DNA from: Tepidimonas sediminis
GTDB taxonomy: Bacteria > Pseudomonadota > Gammaproteobacteria > Burkholderiales > Burkholderiaceae_C
NCBI RefSeq assembly: GCF_007556605.1
Contig: NZ_VJND01000004.1
Coordinates: 62,001-126,000 of the forward strand
Reading direction: 5' to 3'
Length of the DNA: 64,000 nucleotides
In this document: in pieces, positions 1-12,235 of the stretch
How positions within the stretch are numbered: position 1 is the first letter of the stretch
Layout: each line of letters starts with the position of its first letter
Position numbers and translations under genes: made by a program
Notes under the pieces: model-generated
The model's database searches: none
The model's input: the letters and a program-made list of their open reading frames with translations, nothing else
Told to the model about the DNA's origin: nothing

Positions 1-3
1 GGG

Positions 4-1644
4 GTGCTGGCCCTGCTGGCCGGGCTGCTGGGCGGCGTCGGCCTGTTCCTCATGGGCATGGAGCTCATGACGGATGGCCTGCGCCTGGCTGCGGGGCCGG
101 CGCTGGAGCGGATCCTGGCCGCCTCCACCGCCACGCGGCTGCGCGGGCTGGCCGCCGGCGTGCTGGTGACGGCGCTGGTGCAGTCCTCCAGCGCCGTCAC
201 GGTGGCCACCATCGGCTTCGTCAACGCCGGGCTGCTGACGCTGGGCGGGGCGCTGTGGGTGCTGTTCGGCGCCAACGTCGGCACCACGATGACCGGCTGG
301 ATCGTCGCCCTGCTTGGCTTCGGCGTGAAGATCGATGCGCTGGCGCTGCCGCTGATCGGGCTGGGGGTGGCCTTGCGCTTGAGCGGCCCGGGCACGCGCC
401 GCGGGGCGCTGGGCACCGCGCTGGCGGGCTTTGGCCTGCTGTTCCTCGGCATCGAGGTGCTGAAGGACGCCTTCGAAGGGGTGGCGCGGCGCATCGAGCT
501 GCCGGCCGGCAGCGACTGGACGATGGTGCTGGCGCAGCTGGCCATCGGCCTGGTGCTGACGGTGCTGATGCAGAGCTCCAGCGCCTCGCTGACGGTGGCG
601 CTCAGTGCCGCGCAGGCCGGCCTGATCAGCGCGCAGGGTGCCGCCGCGGTGGTGATCGGCGCCAACGTCGGCACCACCGTCACGGCCGTCATCGCGGCGC
701 TGGGGGCCACCGCCAACGCGCGCCGCGCCGCCACCGCGCACGTGCTCTTCAACGTCATCACCGGCGCGGTGGCGCTGCTGCTGCTGCCGTGGCTGGTGCG
801 CTGGCTGCTGGAGACCAAGGAGGCCCTGGGCCTGCCGCCCTCGCCGGCGCTGACGGTGGCGTTGTTTCACACCACGTTCAATGTGCTGGGCGTGGTGCTG
901 ATGTGGCCGCTGGCGGGGCGGCTGACCGCGTGGTTGGAACAGCGCTTCCGCCGCGCCGAGGAGGACGAGGCGCGCCCACGTCACCTGGACCCGACGGTGC
1001 TGACGGTGCCGGTGCTGGCGCTGGATGCGCTGCGGCGCGAGCTGGCGCGGCTGCGCGCGCTGGCGGCGCGCTCGCTGCGCACCGTGCTGGAGCTGCCGGC
1101 GCTGGGCGGCGGCCCCGGCGCGGGCGAGGAGCGTGCGCGCCAGCGGCTGGCCGGCGCACATGCCGCGGCGCGCGGGCTTGCGCGCGCCGTGGCCGATTTC
1201 ATCGTGCGGTTGCAGCGCAGCGAGCTCAGCCGCGACAGCGCCGAACGGCTGCCGGATCTGCTGCGCGTGGCGCGCTACGCCGAGGTGGCGGTGGAGCAGG
1301 CCGAGGAGGCCGCCGAGGCCCTGGTGCCATGGCCGCAGCCGGTGCAGGGGCTGCCGCTGCTGGAGCTGGCGGCGTTTCGCCAGCGCGCGCTGGCGCTGCT
1401 GGCGCCGTTGGAGGCCGGTGACGCTGACGACGTGCCGGGCCTGGAGGCTGCCGCCACCGAGGTCGAGGACGCCTACGCGGTCCTGAAGGTGGCGCTGTTG
1501 CGCGCCGGCTCCGAGGGGCGGCTGCCGCTGGATGCGATGGATGCGTGGCTGCGCGCGTGCAGCGAGCTGCGCCGCGGCCTGCAGCAGATCACCAAGGCGG
1601 TGCGGCTGGCCGCGCAGACGGGCGCCGCGATGCCTGCGGGATAA
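4..1644 (+). CDS. Na/Pi cotransporter family protein
   Basis: Inner-membrane carrier of the NptA/YjbB (PF02690) family, expected to move phosphate with sodium. The N-terminal ~320 residues hold two repeats, each with the family's QSSSA motif (about residues 60 and 190) and a following GANVGTT motif (about 95 and 220). The C-terminal ~200 residues are helical and charged, as in the PhoU-like tail of this family. The first codon visible is a GTG at base 4; the gene may start upstream of the window, so the N terminus is not certain. It ends in TAA directly before aroC, probably cotranscribed. Confidence 0.85.
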   Translation: MLALLAGLLGGVGLFLMGMELMTDGLRLAAGPALERILAASTATRLRGLAAGVLVTALVQSSSAVTVATIGFVNAGLLTLGGALWVLFGANVGTTMTGWIVALLGFGVKIDALALPLIGLGVALRLSGPGTRRGALGTALAGFGLLFLGIEVLKDAFEGVARRIELPAGSDWTMVLAQLAIGLVLTVLMQSSSASLTVALSAAQAGLISAQGAAAVVIGANVGTTVTAVIAALGATANARRAATAHVLFNVITGAVALLLLPWLVRWLLETKEALGLPPSPALTVALFHTTFNVLGVVLMWPLAGRLTAWLEQRFRRAEEDEARPRHLDPTVLTVPVLALDALRRELARLRALAARSLRTVLELPALGGGPGAGEERARQRLAGAHAAARGLARAVADFIVRLQRSELSRDSAERLPDLLRVARYAEVAVEQAEEAAEALVPWPQPVQGLPLLELAAFRQRALALLAPLEAGDADDVPGLEAAATEVEDAYAVLKVALLRAGSEGRLPLDAMDAWLRACSELRRGLQQITKAVRLAAQTGAAMPAG

Positions 1645-1652
1645 TGCCGCGC

Positions 1653-2756
1653 ATGAGCGGCAACACCCTGGGCACCCTGTTTCGCGTCACCAACTTCGGC
1701 GAGTCGCACGGGCCGGCGATCGGCTGCGTCATCGACGGCTGCCCGCCGGGCCTGGAGCTGTCCGAGGCCGACATCCAGCCCGAGCTCGACCGCCGCCGCC
1801 CCGGCAGCAGCAAGTTCGTCACCCAGCGGCAGGAGGCCGACCGCGTGCAGATCCTGAGCGGCGTCTACGAGGGCCGCACGACCGGGGCGCCGATCGCGCT
1901 GCTGATCGCCAACACCGACCAGCGCAGCAAGGACTACGCCGACATCGCGCAGACCTTCCGGCCGGGGCATGCCGACTACACCTACTGGCACAAGTACGGC
2001 ATCCGCGACCCGCGCGGCGGCGGGCGTTCCTCCGCGCGCCTGACCGCGCCGACCGTGGCCGCCGGGGCGGTGGCGCGCAAGTGGCTGCGGCAGCGGTTCG
2101 GCACCGTCGTGCGCGGCTGCCTGCTGCAGATCGGCACGGTGCAGGTGCCGTTCGAGGACTGGGCGCACGTGGACGCCAACCCGTTCTTCGCCCCGGCGGC
2201 GGACGTCTCGGCGCTGGAGGCGTACCTGACCGAGATCCGCAAGGCCGGCGACTCGGTCGGCGCGCGGCTGCGCGTGGTGGCCAGCGGCGTGCCGGTGGGG
2301 CTGGGTGAGCCGATCTACGACCGGCTCGACGCCGACATCGCGCACGCGATGATGGGCCTCAACGCCGTCAAGGGCGTGGAGATCGGCGACGGCTTCGCGT
2401 GCGTGGCGCAACGCGGCAGCGAGCACGGCGACGCCATCACGCCGCAGGGCTTCGCCTCCAACCACGCCGGCGGCGTGCTCGGCGGCCTCAGCACCGGGCA
2501 GGACATCGTCGTGACGCTGGCGATCAAGCCGACCAGCTCGATCCTGGTGCCGCGGCCGTCGATCGACACCGCCGGCCGAGCGGTGGAGGTCGCCACCCGG
2601 GGCCGGCACGACCCCTGCGTCGGCATCCGCGCGGTGCCGATCGTCGAGGCGCTGCTGGCGCTGGTGCTGATGGACCACGCGCTGCGCCACCGCGCCCAGT
2701 GCGGTGACGTGCGCGTGCAGCCCGGGCCGGTGCCGGCGCAGGCCCCGCAGGCATGA
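1653..2756 (+). CDS. aroC: Chorismate synthase
   Basis: Converts 5-enolpyruvylshikimate-3-phosphate to chorismate with reduced FMN, the last common step to aromatic amino acids and folate. The 367-aa product starts [20 protein letters not shown], the family signature, which decides the start; an in-frame ATG at 1644 would add only three residues. Other conserved blocks are [15 protein letters not shown] (about 50) and [14 protein letters not shown] (about 125). Full length. It starts 9 nt after the Na/Pi gene and its stop overlaps the MFS start (ATGA), so the three look translationally linked. Confidence 0.97.
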   Translation: MSGNTLGTLFRVTNFGESHGPAIGCVIDGCPPGLELSEADIQPELDRRRPGSSKFVTQRQEADRVQILSGVYEGRTTGAPIALLIANTDQRSKDYADIAQTFRPGHADYTYWHKYGIRDPRGGGRSSARLTAPTVAAGAVARKWLRQRFGTVVRGCLLQIGTVQVPFEDWAHVDANPFFAPAADVSALEAYLTEIRKAGDSVGARLRVVASGVPVGLGEPIYDRLDADIAHAMMGLNAVKGVEIGDGFACVAQRGSEHGDAITPQGFASNHAGGVLGGLSTGQDIVVTLAIKPTSSILVPRPSIDTAGRAVEVATRGRHDPCVGIRAVPIVEALLALVLMDHALRHRAQCGDVRVQPGPVPAQAPQA

Positions 2757-3952
2757 CGACCAGCGCGCCGCCCGCCGGGCAGGCGCCGCCGCTGTGGCCG
2801 TTTGCGGCGCTGTCGGCGGGCTACTTCGCGCACATCGGCTTTTTCAACCCTTATCTGCCGCTGTGGTTGCAGCAGCTCGGCTACGGCCTGTGGGCGATCG
2901 GTCTGCTCACCGCGCTGCAGTCGGCCACGCGCGTGTTCGCGCCGTACCTGTGGGCGTGGCTGAGCGACCGCCACGGCGATCCGCTGCGCTGGCTGCGCTG
3001 GTGTGCGCTGGCCGGCCTGATGCTGACGCTGGGCCTGGCGTGGCAGCCGGCGCCGTGGTGGCTGCCGCTGGTGTTGCTGCTGCTGTTCACCCACACCAGC
3101 GGCATGATGCCGCTGTCGGAGGCGGCGCTGGCGCACGCGGTCAGCCGCCACGGCGGCTTCGACGCCGCGCGCTACGGGCGCATCCGGCTGTGGGGGTCGC
3201 TGGGCTTTCTGGTGACGGTGCTGCTGGCCGGTGCCTGGTTCGAGCGCCACGGCCTGGCCAGCTTTCCGCTGTGGGCCAGCGCGACGCTGCTGCTGGTGGT
3301 GCTGGCGGTGGCGCGGCTGCCGGCGGTGGGGCCGCTGCCGGGGCTGGCCGCCGCCGGCGCGGGCGACGGCGTGGCCGCACGGCTGCGCCAGCCGGTGGTG
3401 GCGTGGTTCTTCGCCGCGCTGTTCTTCCACGTGCTGGCGCACGTCTTTCTCTACGTGTTCTTCTCGCTGCACCTGGACGCCGCCGGCTGGAGCAAGGGCG
3501 TCATCGGGCTGCTGTGGGCCACCGCGATGGGGGTGGAGATCGCCTGGTTCTTCACGCAGGGGCGCTGGCTGCCGCGGCTCTCCGACGGGCAGTGGCTGCT
3601 GCTGGCGGCGCTGCTGACGGCGCTGCGCATGGGGGCCACCGCCTGGGGGGCCGGTTCACTCGGCTGGCTGCTGCTGGCCCAGGCCACGCACGCGATCACG
3701 TTCGCCGCCCACCACACGGTGTGCATCGGCTTCGTCAACCGCCACTTCGAGGGGCGGCTGCGCGCGCGCGGCCAGGCGCTGTATTCGGTGATCGGCTACG
3801 GGCTGGCTGGCGTGACGGCGGGGGCCGCCGGCGGCTGGATCAGCGCGCGCTACGGCTTGCCGGCGGTGTTCGTCGCGGCGCTCGTCTCGGCGCTGCTGGC
3901 GGCGGCCTGCGCGTGGCAGCTGCGGCATCACGAAGCCGCCCGGGCGTCCTGA
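2753..3952 (+). CDS. MFS transporter, HcaT/PPP-like
   Basis: A 399-aa major facilitator with about 12 predicted membrane helices. The N-terminal pattern [21 protein letters not shown] and the [10 protein letters not shown] motif at about 143-152 resemble the MFS_1-like group that includes E. coli HcaT, annotated for 3-phenylpropionate uptake. The substrate here is unknown. ATG overlaps the aroC stop by 4 nt, so it is probably the last gene of that operon. No catabolic gene for an aromatic acid lies nearby, which argues against relying on the HcaT substrate. Confidence 0.8.
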   Translation: MTTSAPPAGQAPPLWPFAALSAGYFAHIGFFNPYLPLWLQQLGYGLWAIGLLTALQSATRVFAPYLWAWLSDRHGDPLRWLRWCALAGLMLTLGLAWQPAPWWLPLVLLLLFTHTSGMMPLSEAALAHAVSRHGGFDAARYGRIRLWGSLGFLVTVLLAGAWFERHGLASFPLWASATLLLVVLAVARLPAVGPLPGLAAAGAGDGVAARLRQPVVAWFFAALFFHVLAHVFLYVFFSLHLDAAGWSKGVIGLLWATAMGVEIAWFFTQGRWLPRLSDGQWLLLAALLTALRMGATAWGAGSLGWLLLAQATHAITFAAHHTVCIGFVNRHFEGRLRARGQALYSVIGYGLAGVTAGAAGGWISARYGLPAVFVAALVSALLAAACAWQLRHHEAARAS

Positions 3953-3960
3953 TCGGCGTC

Positions 3961-3985
3961 ACGCCTTCCGGAAGGACGGAGGCGT
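3961..3985. terminator. Hairpin between convergent genes
   Basis: ACGCC(T)TCCG pairs with CGGAGGCGT around a 6-nt loop, with one bulged T. It sits in the 34-bp gap between the convergent MFS and NnrU genes, where a bidirectional terminator is expected. No U-run follows on either strand, so termination would be weak or Rho-assisted. Confidence 0.3.
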
Positions 3986-3986
3986 C

Positions 3987-4616
3987 TCAGCGCCCGAACG
4001 GCGCCACGCCGAACAGCGCCGCGTGCAGCCAGAACGCGAACGCCGCCCAGGCCACCACGCCCGCCACCAGCGTGGCCACCGTCGCCACCGGCGAGACGAC
4101 GTGACGCGGATCCGGCTCGGTGTCGGGGGTGTCGTCTTCGCTCCCGTCGTCGGCAGCGGCCGGCGGGCCGTCGCCGCGGCGGCGCGCGGCGCGGTAGTCG
4201 AACACCGCCCAGACCAGAAAGCCGCCGAACAGCAGCAGGTCCGCGAGCGTGCCGTTGGCCAGCAGGTGCGCGAACGCCCACAGCTTGACGCCCAGCACCA
4301 TCGGGTGGCGCAGCCTTACCTTCAGCCAGTTGCCCGGCACGTAGGCCGCCACCAGCAGCACGAAGGCCAGCAGCGTCAGCAGCGCGGCCGCGTGGCGCGT
4401 GGCCAGCGGCGGATCCCACAGCACCACCGGCGCCTGCCGCGCCAGCGCGTAGCCCCACGCCAGCAGCGCCAGCCCGGCCAGCGAGGCCAGCGACACCGCC
4501 GCCTTCCATGCCCCCAACCCCACGCGCCCGATCACCTGCGTGCGCCAGTCGTCGGCGACGATGCGCACCGAATGCACGCCCAGGAAGACGATCAGCCCCA
4601 GCACCAGCCACTGCAT
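3987..4616 (-). CDS. NnrU family membrane protein
   Basis: A 209-aa integral membrane protein with about five or six hydrophobic helices. The start MQWLVLGLIVFLGVHSVRI and the central block LRHPMVLGVKLWAFAHLLANG (about residues 103-123) are characteristic of the NnrU family (PF07298), named from a gene linked to nitrite/NO reductase clusters and related to isoprenoid methyltransferase-like proteins. No denitrification gene is nearby, so a role in NO metabolism is not supported here. The start at 4616 is chosen because the longer frame to 4733 adds a non-family tail. Divergent from katG. Confidence 0.8.
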   Translation of the reverse strand: MQWLVLGLIVFLGVHSVRIVADDWRTQVIGRVGLGAWKAAVSLASLAGLALLAWGYALARQAPVVLWDPPLATRHAAALLTLLAFVLLVAAYVPGNWLKVRLRHPMVLGVKLWAFAHLLANGTLADLLLFGGFLVWAVFDYRAARRRGDGPPAAADDGSEDDTPDTEPDPRHVVSPVATVATLVAGVVAWAAFAFWLHAALFGVAPFGR

Positions 4617-4680
4617 CGCGACGCTCCCGCGGCGCCCCATGCGCCCGATGCGTCCATCATAGCGGCGGACGGCGGCCTGG

Positions 4681-4695
4681 CTATGGCGCGCATAG
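4681..4695. promoter_or_regulatory. CTAT-N7-ATAG motif upstream of katG
   Basis: CTAT, seven bases, ATAG. This is the inner part of the OxyR tetramer consensus (two ATAG-N7-CTAT half sites separated by seven bases). The outer ATAG and CTAT are not at the expected spacing, so the match is partial. It lies 65 bp after the NnrU start and about 127 bp before katG. Confidence 0.25.
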
Positions 4696-7002
<2,307 letters not shown>

Positions 7003-7037
7003 GCCCGGGCGGGCCGCGCACCGTGTAGCATGGCGCG

Positions 7038-8042
7038 GTGAGCCTGCCCGACCGCTTTCCCGACGTGCGCCCGCGCCCGGTGCTCGGGCGCGCGCTGGCG
7101 TGGGTGCTGGCGGCGGGAGCCTGGGCGGCGTGGTGGCAGGGGCCGGCGGCGTGGTGGGCGCCGCTGGCGTGGGCGCTGGCCCCGGCGCTGACGCTGGCGG
7201 CGCTGGCCGCCGCGCCGGCGTGGTGGCGGCGGCGGCCGTACCGCGTCGCCGTGGCGCTGACGCTGATGCTGGCGGCGCTGCTGGCGCTGGCGTGGGCGGC
7301 GCTGCTGCCGCGGCTGGTGCCGGGCACCGTGCTCGATCCCTGGCAGCTGGCCGCGGCGGCTGCCTTCACGATGGCGGCGCTGCTGGGCTACCTCGACTGG
7401 CGCCACCATCGCCTGTCTCCGGCGCTGGTGCAGGCGCGCCTGCTGGCGCTGCAGAGCCGCATGCGGCCGCACTTCCTGTTCAACAGCCTGAACGGCGTGC
7501 TGGCGCTGATCCGCCGCGAGCCGGCACGCGCCGAGGCGTTGCTGGAGGATCTGGCCGAGCTGTACCGCGCCCTGCTGGCCGAGCCGCGCACGCTGGTGCC
7601 GCTGGCCGACGAGCTGGCCCTGGCGCGTACCTACCTGGCGGTGGAGCAGGTGCGGCTGGGCGAGCGCCTGCGTCAGGCGTGGCACGTCGACACCGCTCCG
7701 GCCGACGCGCTGCTGCCGCCGCTGACGGTGCAGCCGCTGGTGGAAAACGCCATCCGCCACGGGGTGGAGCCGCGTCCGGAGGGGGCGTGCGTCACGGTGG
7801 AGGCGTTCCGCGACGACGACCACCTGGTGCTGTTCGTGCGCAACCCGCTGCCGCCACCCGGTGCGGCCACGCGCGGGCACGGGCTGGCACTGGCCAACCT
7901 GCGCGAGCGTCTGGCGCTGCTCTACGGCGGCGCCGCGCGCCTGCGCACCTACGAGTCGGAGGGCGAGTTCGTCGCCCAGGTGCGGCTGCCGATCCGCGCC
8001 GCCGGCGCCGTCAGCCCCGCACCTCGTCGATCAGCGACCTGA
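7038..8042 (+). CDS. LytS/AlgZ-type sensor histidine kinase
   Basis: A 334-aa membrane kinase of the His_kinase (PF06580) class. Four short hydrophobic helices fill residues 17-120, followed by the phosphoacceptor block [10 protein letters not shown] (His145) and the N box [11 protein letters not shown] (Asn237), with a glycine-rich [13 protein letters not shown] near 285. It starts with GTG. LytS-type kinases normally sit beside a LytTR response regulator (AlgR in this lineage); none is adjacent here, so the partner must be elsewhere. The 3' end overlaps convergent nrdR by 32 nt. Confidence 0.87.
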   Translation: MSLPDRFPDVRPRPVLGRALAWVLAAGAWAAWWQGPAAWWAPLAWALAPALTLAALAAAPAWWRRRPYRVAVALTLMLAALLALAWAALLPRLVPGTVLDPWQLAAAAAFTMAALLGYLDWRHHRLSPALVQARLLALQSRMRPHFLFNSLNGVLALIRREPARAEALLEDLAELYRALLAEPRTLVPLADELALARTYLAVEQVRLGERLRQAWHVDTAPADALLPPLTVQPLVENAIRHGVEPRPEGACVTVEAFRDDDHLVLFVRNPLPPPGAATRGHGLALANLRERLALLYGGAARLRTYESEGEFVAQVRLPIRAAGAVSPAPRRSAT

Positions 8043-8460
8043 AGGCGTCCACGTCCTCGAAGCTGCGGTAGACGCTGGCAAAGCGCACGTAGGCCACCTG
8101 GTCGAGCTCGCGCAGCTCCTGCATCACCCATTCGCCCAGACGCTGCGACGGCACCTCGCGCGCGCCGTCGGCCAGCAGCCTTTCCTCGATGCGGGCGATG
8201 GCGGCGTCCAGCCGCTCGGTGCTGACCGGGCGCTTGCGCAGCGCCAGCGCCAGGCTGGCGCGCAGCTTGGCGGCGTCGTAGTCGACCCGCCGGCCGTCCT
8301 TCTTGACCACCTGCGGAAACGTCACCTCGGCGCGCTCGTAGGTGGTGAAGCGCCGGTCGCACGCGCCGCAGCGGCGGCGCCGGCGCACGAACACCCCGTC
8401 GTCGGACTCGCGCGTCTCCACCACCTGGGTGTCGGCGTGTCCGCAGAAGGGGCACTTCAT
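8011..8460 (-). CDS. nrdR: Transcriptional repressor NrdR
   Basis: ATP/dATP-sensing repressor of ribonucleotide reductase genes. The 149-aa protein has the N-terminal zinc ribbon (Cys3, Cys6, Cys31, Cys34; MKCPFCGH and [10 protein letters not shown]) followed by an ATP-cone domain from about residue 47 ([19 protein letters not shown]). Full family length. It follows glyA by 4 nt on the same strand; a glyA-nrdR operon is common in Burkholderiales. No nrd gene lies in this window. Confidence 0.96.
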   Translation of the reverse strand: MKCPFCGHADTQVVETRESDDGVFVRRRRRCGACDRRFTTYERAEVTFPQVVKKDGRRVDYDAAKLRASLALALRKRPVSTERLDAAIARIEERLLADGAREVPSQRLGEWVMQELRELDQVAYVRFASVYRSFEDVDAFRSLIDEVRG

Positions 8461-8464
8461 CGCA

Positions 8465-9709
8465 TCACCCGTAGACGGGGAAGCGCCGCGTCAGCTCTGC
8501 CACCTGCGCGCGCACGCGCTCGACGGTGGCCGGGTTGCGCGGATCGTCCAGCACGTCGGCGATCAGGTTGGCGGTCTGGCGTGCCTCGGCCTCGGTGAAG
8601 CCGCGCGTGGTCATGGCCGGCGTGCCCAGGCGGATGCCGCTGGTGACCATCGGCTTTTCCGGGTCGTTCGGGATCGCGTTCTTGTTGACCGTGATGTGCG
8701 CCTGGCCCAGCACGCCTTCAGCCTCCTTGCCGGTGATGCCCTTGGCGCGCAGGTCCACCAGCATCACGTGGCTTTCGGTGCGGCCGCTGACGATGCGCAG
8801 GCCGCGCTGCTGCAGCGTCTCGGCCATCGCCTGGGCGTTCCTGACCACCTGCTGCTGGTAGGCCTTGAACGCGGGGCTGAGCGCCTCCTTGAACGCCACC
8901 GCCTTGGCGGCGATCACGTGCATCAGCGGACCGCCCTGCAGGCCGGGGAAGACGGCGCTGTTGATCGCCTTCTCGTGCTCGGCCTTCATCAGGATGATGC
9001 CGCCGCGCGGGCCGCGCAGGCTCTTGTGCGTGGTGGAGGTGACCACGTCCGCATGCGGCACCGGGTTCGGGTACACCCCGGCGGCGATCAGGCCGGCGTA
9101 GTGCGCCATGTCCACCATGAAGATCGCGCCGACCTCGCGTGCCACGCGCCCGATGCGCTCGAAGTCGATGCGCAGGCTGTAGGCGCTGGCGCCGGCGATG
9201 ATCAGCCGGGGCCGGTGCTGGCGTGCCTTGGCCTCCAGCGCCTCGTAGTCGATCTCCTCGCGGTCGTTCAAGCCATAGGAGACGACGTTGAACCACTTGC
9301 CCGACATGTTCAGCGCCATGCCGTGCGTCAGGTGGCCGCCCTCGGCCAGGCTCATGCCCATGATGGTGTCGCCGGGCTTCAGGAACGCGAGGAACACCGC
9401 CTCGTTGGCACTGGCGCCGCAGTGCGGCTGCACGTTGGCCGCTTCGGCGCCGAAGAGCTGCTTGAGCCGGTCGATGGCCAGCTGCTCGACCACGTCCACG
9501 TGCTCGCAGCCGCCGTAGTAGCGCCGGCCCGGATAGCCCTCGGCGTACTTGTTGGTCAGCTGCGTGCCCTGCGCGGCCATCACCGCGGGCGAGGCGTAGT
9601 TTTCGCTTGCGATCAGCTCGATGTGGGCTTCCTGGCGGGCGTTTTCGGCCTGGATCGCGGCCCACACCTCCGGGTCGGTCTGTTCGATGAGGATGTTGCG
9701 GCTGAACAT
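8465..9709 (-). CDS. glyA: Serine hydroxymethyltransferase
   Basis: PLP enzyme that interconverts serine and glycine while charging tetrahydrofolate with a C1 unit; cytoplasmic. The 414-aa product is full length. The PLP lysine is Lys229 in [13 protein letters not shown], and the [18 protein letters not shown] and [15 protein letters not shown] blocks are typical. The start [19 protein letters not shown] fixes the N terminus; a longer upstream frame has no homology. It leads the operon with nrdR. An extended -10 element lies about 190 bp upstream. Confidence 0.97.
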   Translation of the reverse strand: MFSRNILIEQTDPEVWAAIQAENARQEAHIELIASENYASPAVMAAQGTQLTNKYAEGYPGRRYYGGCEHVDVVEQLAIDRLKQLFGAEAANVQPHCGASANEAVFLAFLKPGDTIMGMSLAEGGHLTHGMALNMSGKWFNVVSYGLNDREEIDYEALEAKARQHRPRLIIAGASAYSLRIDFERIGRVAREVGAIFMVDMAHYAGLIAAGVYPNPVPHADVVTSTTHKSLRGPRGGIILMKAEHEKAINSAVFPGLQGGPLMHVIAAKAVAFKEALSPAFKAYQQQVVRNAQAMAETLQQRGLRIVSGRTESHVMLVDLRAKGITGKEAEGVLGQAHITVNKNAIPNDPEKPMVTSGIRLGTPAMTTRGFTEAEARQTANLIADVLDDPRNPATVERVRAQVAELTRRFPVYG

Positions 9710-9900
9710 GGCAGTCCTGACGTGGTCGGTGGACCCGCGGCGGCGGTCGCGCCTCACGGGCTGCCCAGGCGAACGGCGAGGCGGCGCGCGGCGCGGTGCC
9801 GGGCGCTGCGCGCTCCCCCGTGGTGTGGCCCCACGTCGGCCGATGCGGCGGGCGGCCTCGAGCCACCCGAGCGGCCTATCGCCAGTCGCGCGCAGGCGCG

Positions 9901-9909
9901 ATTCTATCA
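9901..9909 (-). promoter_or_regulatory. Extended -10 promoter element for glyA
   Basis: On the minus strand TGATAGAAT forms an extended -10 (TGnTAtAAT type). It overlaps the stop codon of the lytic transglycosylase and would start a transcript near 9894, giving glyA a leader of about 185 nt. No good -35 is visible, as is usual for extended -10 promoters. The leader (9710-9894) shows no riboswitch that I recognise. Confidence 0.35.
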
Positions 9910-10743
9910 GGAGGGCTGTTGCGCCGCGGCTGGCAGACGCACCAGCGCCTCCAGCGCCGCCGCCTCGGGGGCCGGCTCCGGCCAGGCCGGCAGCGGCACC
10001 GCGGCGTTGAACGGCACGCGCTGGCCGGCGGCCACGCGCTTGAGCCGCTCCTGCTCGCTCAGAACCCGGCTGATGTAGTCGGAGGCATCGACAGTGATGG
10101 CGCCCACGTACAGGCGCAGACCACCGGGCACCGAGCCGCCCGCGCGCGCAATCGACTCGCGCAGCACTTGCGCGCCGACGCGCAGGTTGCTGAGCGGGTC
10201 GAACGCCGCCTGGGGGCCTCCATGGGGTTCGAATTTGTCCAGATGGGCGCGCGTGAGCACCTGCATCAGCCCGTGCGCGCCCATGGGGCTGGCGGCAAAC
10301 GGGTTGAAGCGCGACTCCTGCGCCATCACCGCCAGCAGCAGCGCCGGCTCCAGGCCCAGCTGGCGGCCCACGGCGTGCGCCTCGGCCACCAGCGCGGCCA
10401 GCGGCTCGGCCGCGACGCGGTACTTGCGCGCCAGCCAGTCGGCCATGCGCGCCTGCTCGGCCGGCAGACTCTGCAGTCCCGTCGCGGCCGGCCGGTCGGT
10501 CGCGGCCGGCTCGGCCGTGGCTTCGCCACCAGCCTGGCGCTGCAGCAGCCACTGCGTGGCGGCCTGCTCGAGGTCGGCGCGCAGCTGCGGCTGGCCCAGC
10601 AGCAGCAGCGCCAGCGCCACGGTGGCGGCGCCCACCAGCGACATGCCGCCGTGCAGCGCACGCCACAGCCGCCGCAACGCCGCCGCGGCGCCTGCCGTCG
10701 CCGACATGGGGGCGGCGTTCAACGGATAGGTGCATGCATCCAT
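9907..10743 (-). CDS. Membrane-anchored lytic transglycosylase (SLT domain)
   Basis: Predicted murein lytic transglycosylase of the Slt/MltE type. After a cytoplasmic stretch, one hydrophobic helix at about 37-49 ([13 protein letters not shown]) anchors the protein in the inner membrane. The catalytic domain starts near 125: [29 protein letters not shown] contains the family's ES motif (catalytic Glu) and the GLMQ block. The tail is Ala/Pro-rich and ends PAAAQQPS. Length 278 aa. It has its own promoter (see 10852-10880). Alternative start at Met13 is possible. Confidence 0.85.
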   Translation of the reverse strand: MDACTYPLNAAPMSATAGAAAALRRLWRALHGGMSLVGAATVALALLLLGQPQLRADLEQAATQWLLQRQAGGEATAEPAATDRPAATGLQSLPAEQARMADWLARKYRVAAEPLAALVAEAHAVGRQLGLEPALLLAVMAQESRFNPFAASPMGAHGLMQVLTRAHLDKFEPHGGPQAAFDPLSNLRVGAQVLRESIARAGGSVPGGLRLYVGAITVDASDYISRVLSEQERLKRVAAGQRVPFNAAVPLPAWPEPAPEAAALEALVRLPAAAQQPS

Positions 10744-10851
10744 GCCGTCGCTCCTTTCTTCGGGTCGGATGCCGCCCGCACGCCGACGCCATTGGGGTTT
10801 TTCCCGATGGTGTCGCGCCCGGGCGACGGTTCAGCGATGCAACGGGGCGCG

Positions 10852-10880
10852 ATGGTAGGGATCACTTCATGCCGAGTCAA
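10852..10880 (-). promoter_or_regulatory. Sigma-70 promoter for the lytic transglycosylase
   Basis: Minus strand: TTGACT (10880-10875), a 17-bp spacer, then TACCAT (10857-10852). The -35 matches at five of six positions and the spacer is ideal; AT-rich sequence (10881-10904) upstream could act as an UP element. Transcription would start near 10845, about 100 nt before the ATG. Confidence 0.6.
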
Positions 10881-10911
10881 GACTTATGAATCATGTTTTT
10901 ATAACCTCGAT

Positions 10912-11253
10912 GGGTGGTCGTGCCGTCCGCCCACGCGGCCCGCAAGGCCCGCCGCGCCGGCTGCCCGGCGCCATCGAACGCCGCGCCGTGATGAAAAAAT
11001 TCCATCTCCTCGGGGTCGCGTTCCGCGCTAGACTTCCTTCACCGTCGTGAAGCGCCATTGACCCCGCTGCAAGGGGAGCGGCACGGCGGCAGGCCCGCGC
11101 CGGAGGGCAACCCCGGTGCCCGGCCCCATCGGATGGAAGCCATCCTTGGCTTCCGGCGGCGCGTGACGAGTGCCCTCCGCGTCGCCCTCCACGGCACGGC
11201 CTTGCGGCGTGCCAAGGCCCCGCGGGGTGCAGCCCGGCGGGGCCTTCTCGTTT
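10912..11253 (+). ncRNA. Candidate structured RNA in a 524-bp gap
   Basis: The gap 10744-11267 has no convincing gene, but its plus strand ends in a strong intrinsic terminator with no coding sequence in front of it. Upstream, a -10-like TATAAC at 10900-10905 in an AT-rich patch could start a transcript near 10912. Between them are perfect or near-perfect hairpins: GGAAGCC/GGCTTCC (11135-11154) and GGCACG/CGTGCC (11193-11213). I do not recognise 6S, SRP, RNase P, tmRNA or a known riboswitch. A 19-codon frame from 10991 (MKKFHLLG...) lacks a ribosome site. The boundaries are inferred. Confidence 0.25.
11214..11253 (+). terminator. Rho-independent terminator, plus strand
   Basis: AAGGCCCCGC (11214-11223) pairs perfectly with GCGGGGCCTT (11237-11246), with inner GGG/CCC pairing in the loop, followed by CTCGTTT. 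The T-rich tail is only on the plus strand, so it serves a plus-strand transcript, although the nearest plus-strand gene upstream is more than 2 kb away. It lies just beyond the 3' end of the DUF1841 gene on the other strand. Confidence 0.6.
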
Positions 11254-11267
11254 CGGCTCCGGCGTCC

Positions 11268-11702
11268 TCAATCCGCCGTCGCGCGCCGCTGTACCTCGGC
11301 CAGGTAGGCCGCGCCGTCGGGCGCTCGGCCGCTCGTCTGGCTTTCCCAGATCATGCGGCCGAGGCATTCCATCACCTCGTGGTGGGCCTGGTGCAGGTCG
11401 CCGCGGCGCGCGGCCAGCAGCTCCACCGCCTGGCGGATGCCGCTCGGCTGGTCGATCGAGCACTGCTCGCTGATCGACAGGTGCATCGACAGGTGCAGGA
11501 ACGGGTTGTCGCGCGCCGGGTCGGCCACGTGCATGGCAGCCAGCGCCGCATCCAGGTCGGCCAGCTCGGCGTGGTACTCGGGGTGCCGCTCGATCCAGTG
11601 CCAGGCCAGCAGCTCCAGCGGCTCCATCGGCAGGCCCTGACGGCCCTTGGCGTAGGCGCCGCAGAAGAAGCGGCGCACGTCGGCTTGGCTGGGAGTGAAC
11701 AT
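11268..11702 (-). CDS. DUF1841 family protein
   Basis: A 144-aa soluble protein starting MFTPSQADVRRFFCGAYAKG, with the conserved block NPFLHLSMHLSISEQCSIDQP near residue 75 and a helical HHEVMECLGRMIWE near 115. This matches the DUF1841 family, common in beta- and gammaproteobacteria and without an assigned function; the histidine-rich middle could bind metal but that is a guess. The start at 11702 is chosen because the longer frame overlaps the divergent MaoC gene. It is a single gene. Confidence 0.8.
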   Translation of the reverse strand: MFTPSQADVRRFFCGAYAKGRQGLPMEPLELLAWHWIERHPEYHAELADLDAALAAMHVADPARDNPFLHLSMHLSISEQCSIDQPSGIRQAVELLAARRGDLHQAHHEVMECLGRMIWESQTSGRAPDGAAYLAEVQRRATAD

Positions 11703-11779
11703 GGCCGCATTGTCGCGCGCCGGCGCCTGTCGTGCGGCGGACACGCTGCGGTCACGCGTCGCCGCTACAGTGGCGGCCC

Positions 11780-12235
11780 ATGCAGATCTTTCCAACCTTC
11801 GAGGCCCTGGAGGCCGCCGTCGGCACCGAGGTGGCGGTGACCGACTGGCTGACGATCACACAGGAGCGCATCGACCGCTTCGCCGACGCCACCGACGATC
11901 ACCAGTGGATCCACGTCGACGCCGCTCGCGCGGCGCGCGGCCCGTTCGGACGCACGATCGCGCACGGATTCCTGACGCTGTCGCTGTTGCCGCACTGGAT
12001 GGAGCGCGCGGTGCGGCTGCAGGCGGCGCGCATGACGATCAACTACGGCGTCAACCGCGTGCGCTTTCCGGCGCCGGTGCCGGTGGGCAGCCGCCTGCGC
12101 GCGCGGCTGCGCCTGCACGCGTGCGAGCGCCTGGCGGCGGATCAGTTGCAGGTGGTCTGGCACGTCACCGTGGAGCTGGAAGGCTCGCCCAAGCCGGCCT
12201 GCGTGGCCGAGCTGCTGCTGCGGCACTACGCCTGA
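11780..12235 (+). CDS. MaoC family dehydratase
   Basis: A 151-aa hot-dog-fold hydratase. The active-site signature of (R)-specific enoyl-CoA hydratases is present: FADATDDHQWIHVD at about residues 34-47 (catalytic Asp and His) followed by GRTIAHGFLTLSLLP. Similar proteins are often annotated as nodulation protein N-like. It probably acts on an acyl-CoA in fatty-acid or polyester metabolism. The start MQIFPTFEALEA is preferred over an upstream ATG that runs into promoter space. The 3' end overlaps convergent trmL by 10 nt. Confidence 0.9.
   Translation: MQIFPTFEALEAAVGTEVAVTDWLTITQERIDRFADATDDHQWIHVDAARAARGPFGRTIAHGFLTLSLLPHWMERAVRLQAARMTINYGVNRVRFPAPVPVGSRLRARLRLHACERLAADQLQVVWHVTVELEGSPKPACVAELLLRHYA

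Noticed and set aside
10991-11050. Short plus-strand frame of 19 codons (MKKFHLLG...) in the 524-bp gap, resembling a leader peptide
   Set aside because: No ribosome site, no regulated gene downstream on that strand and no anti-terminator pairing seen.
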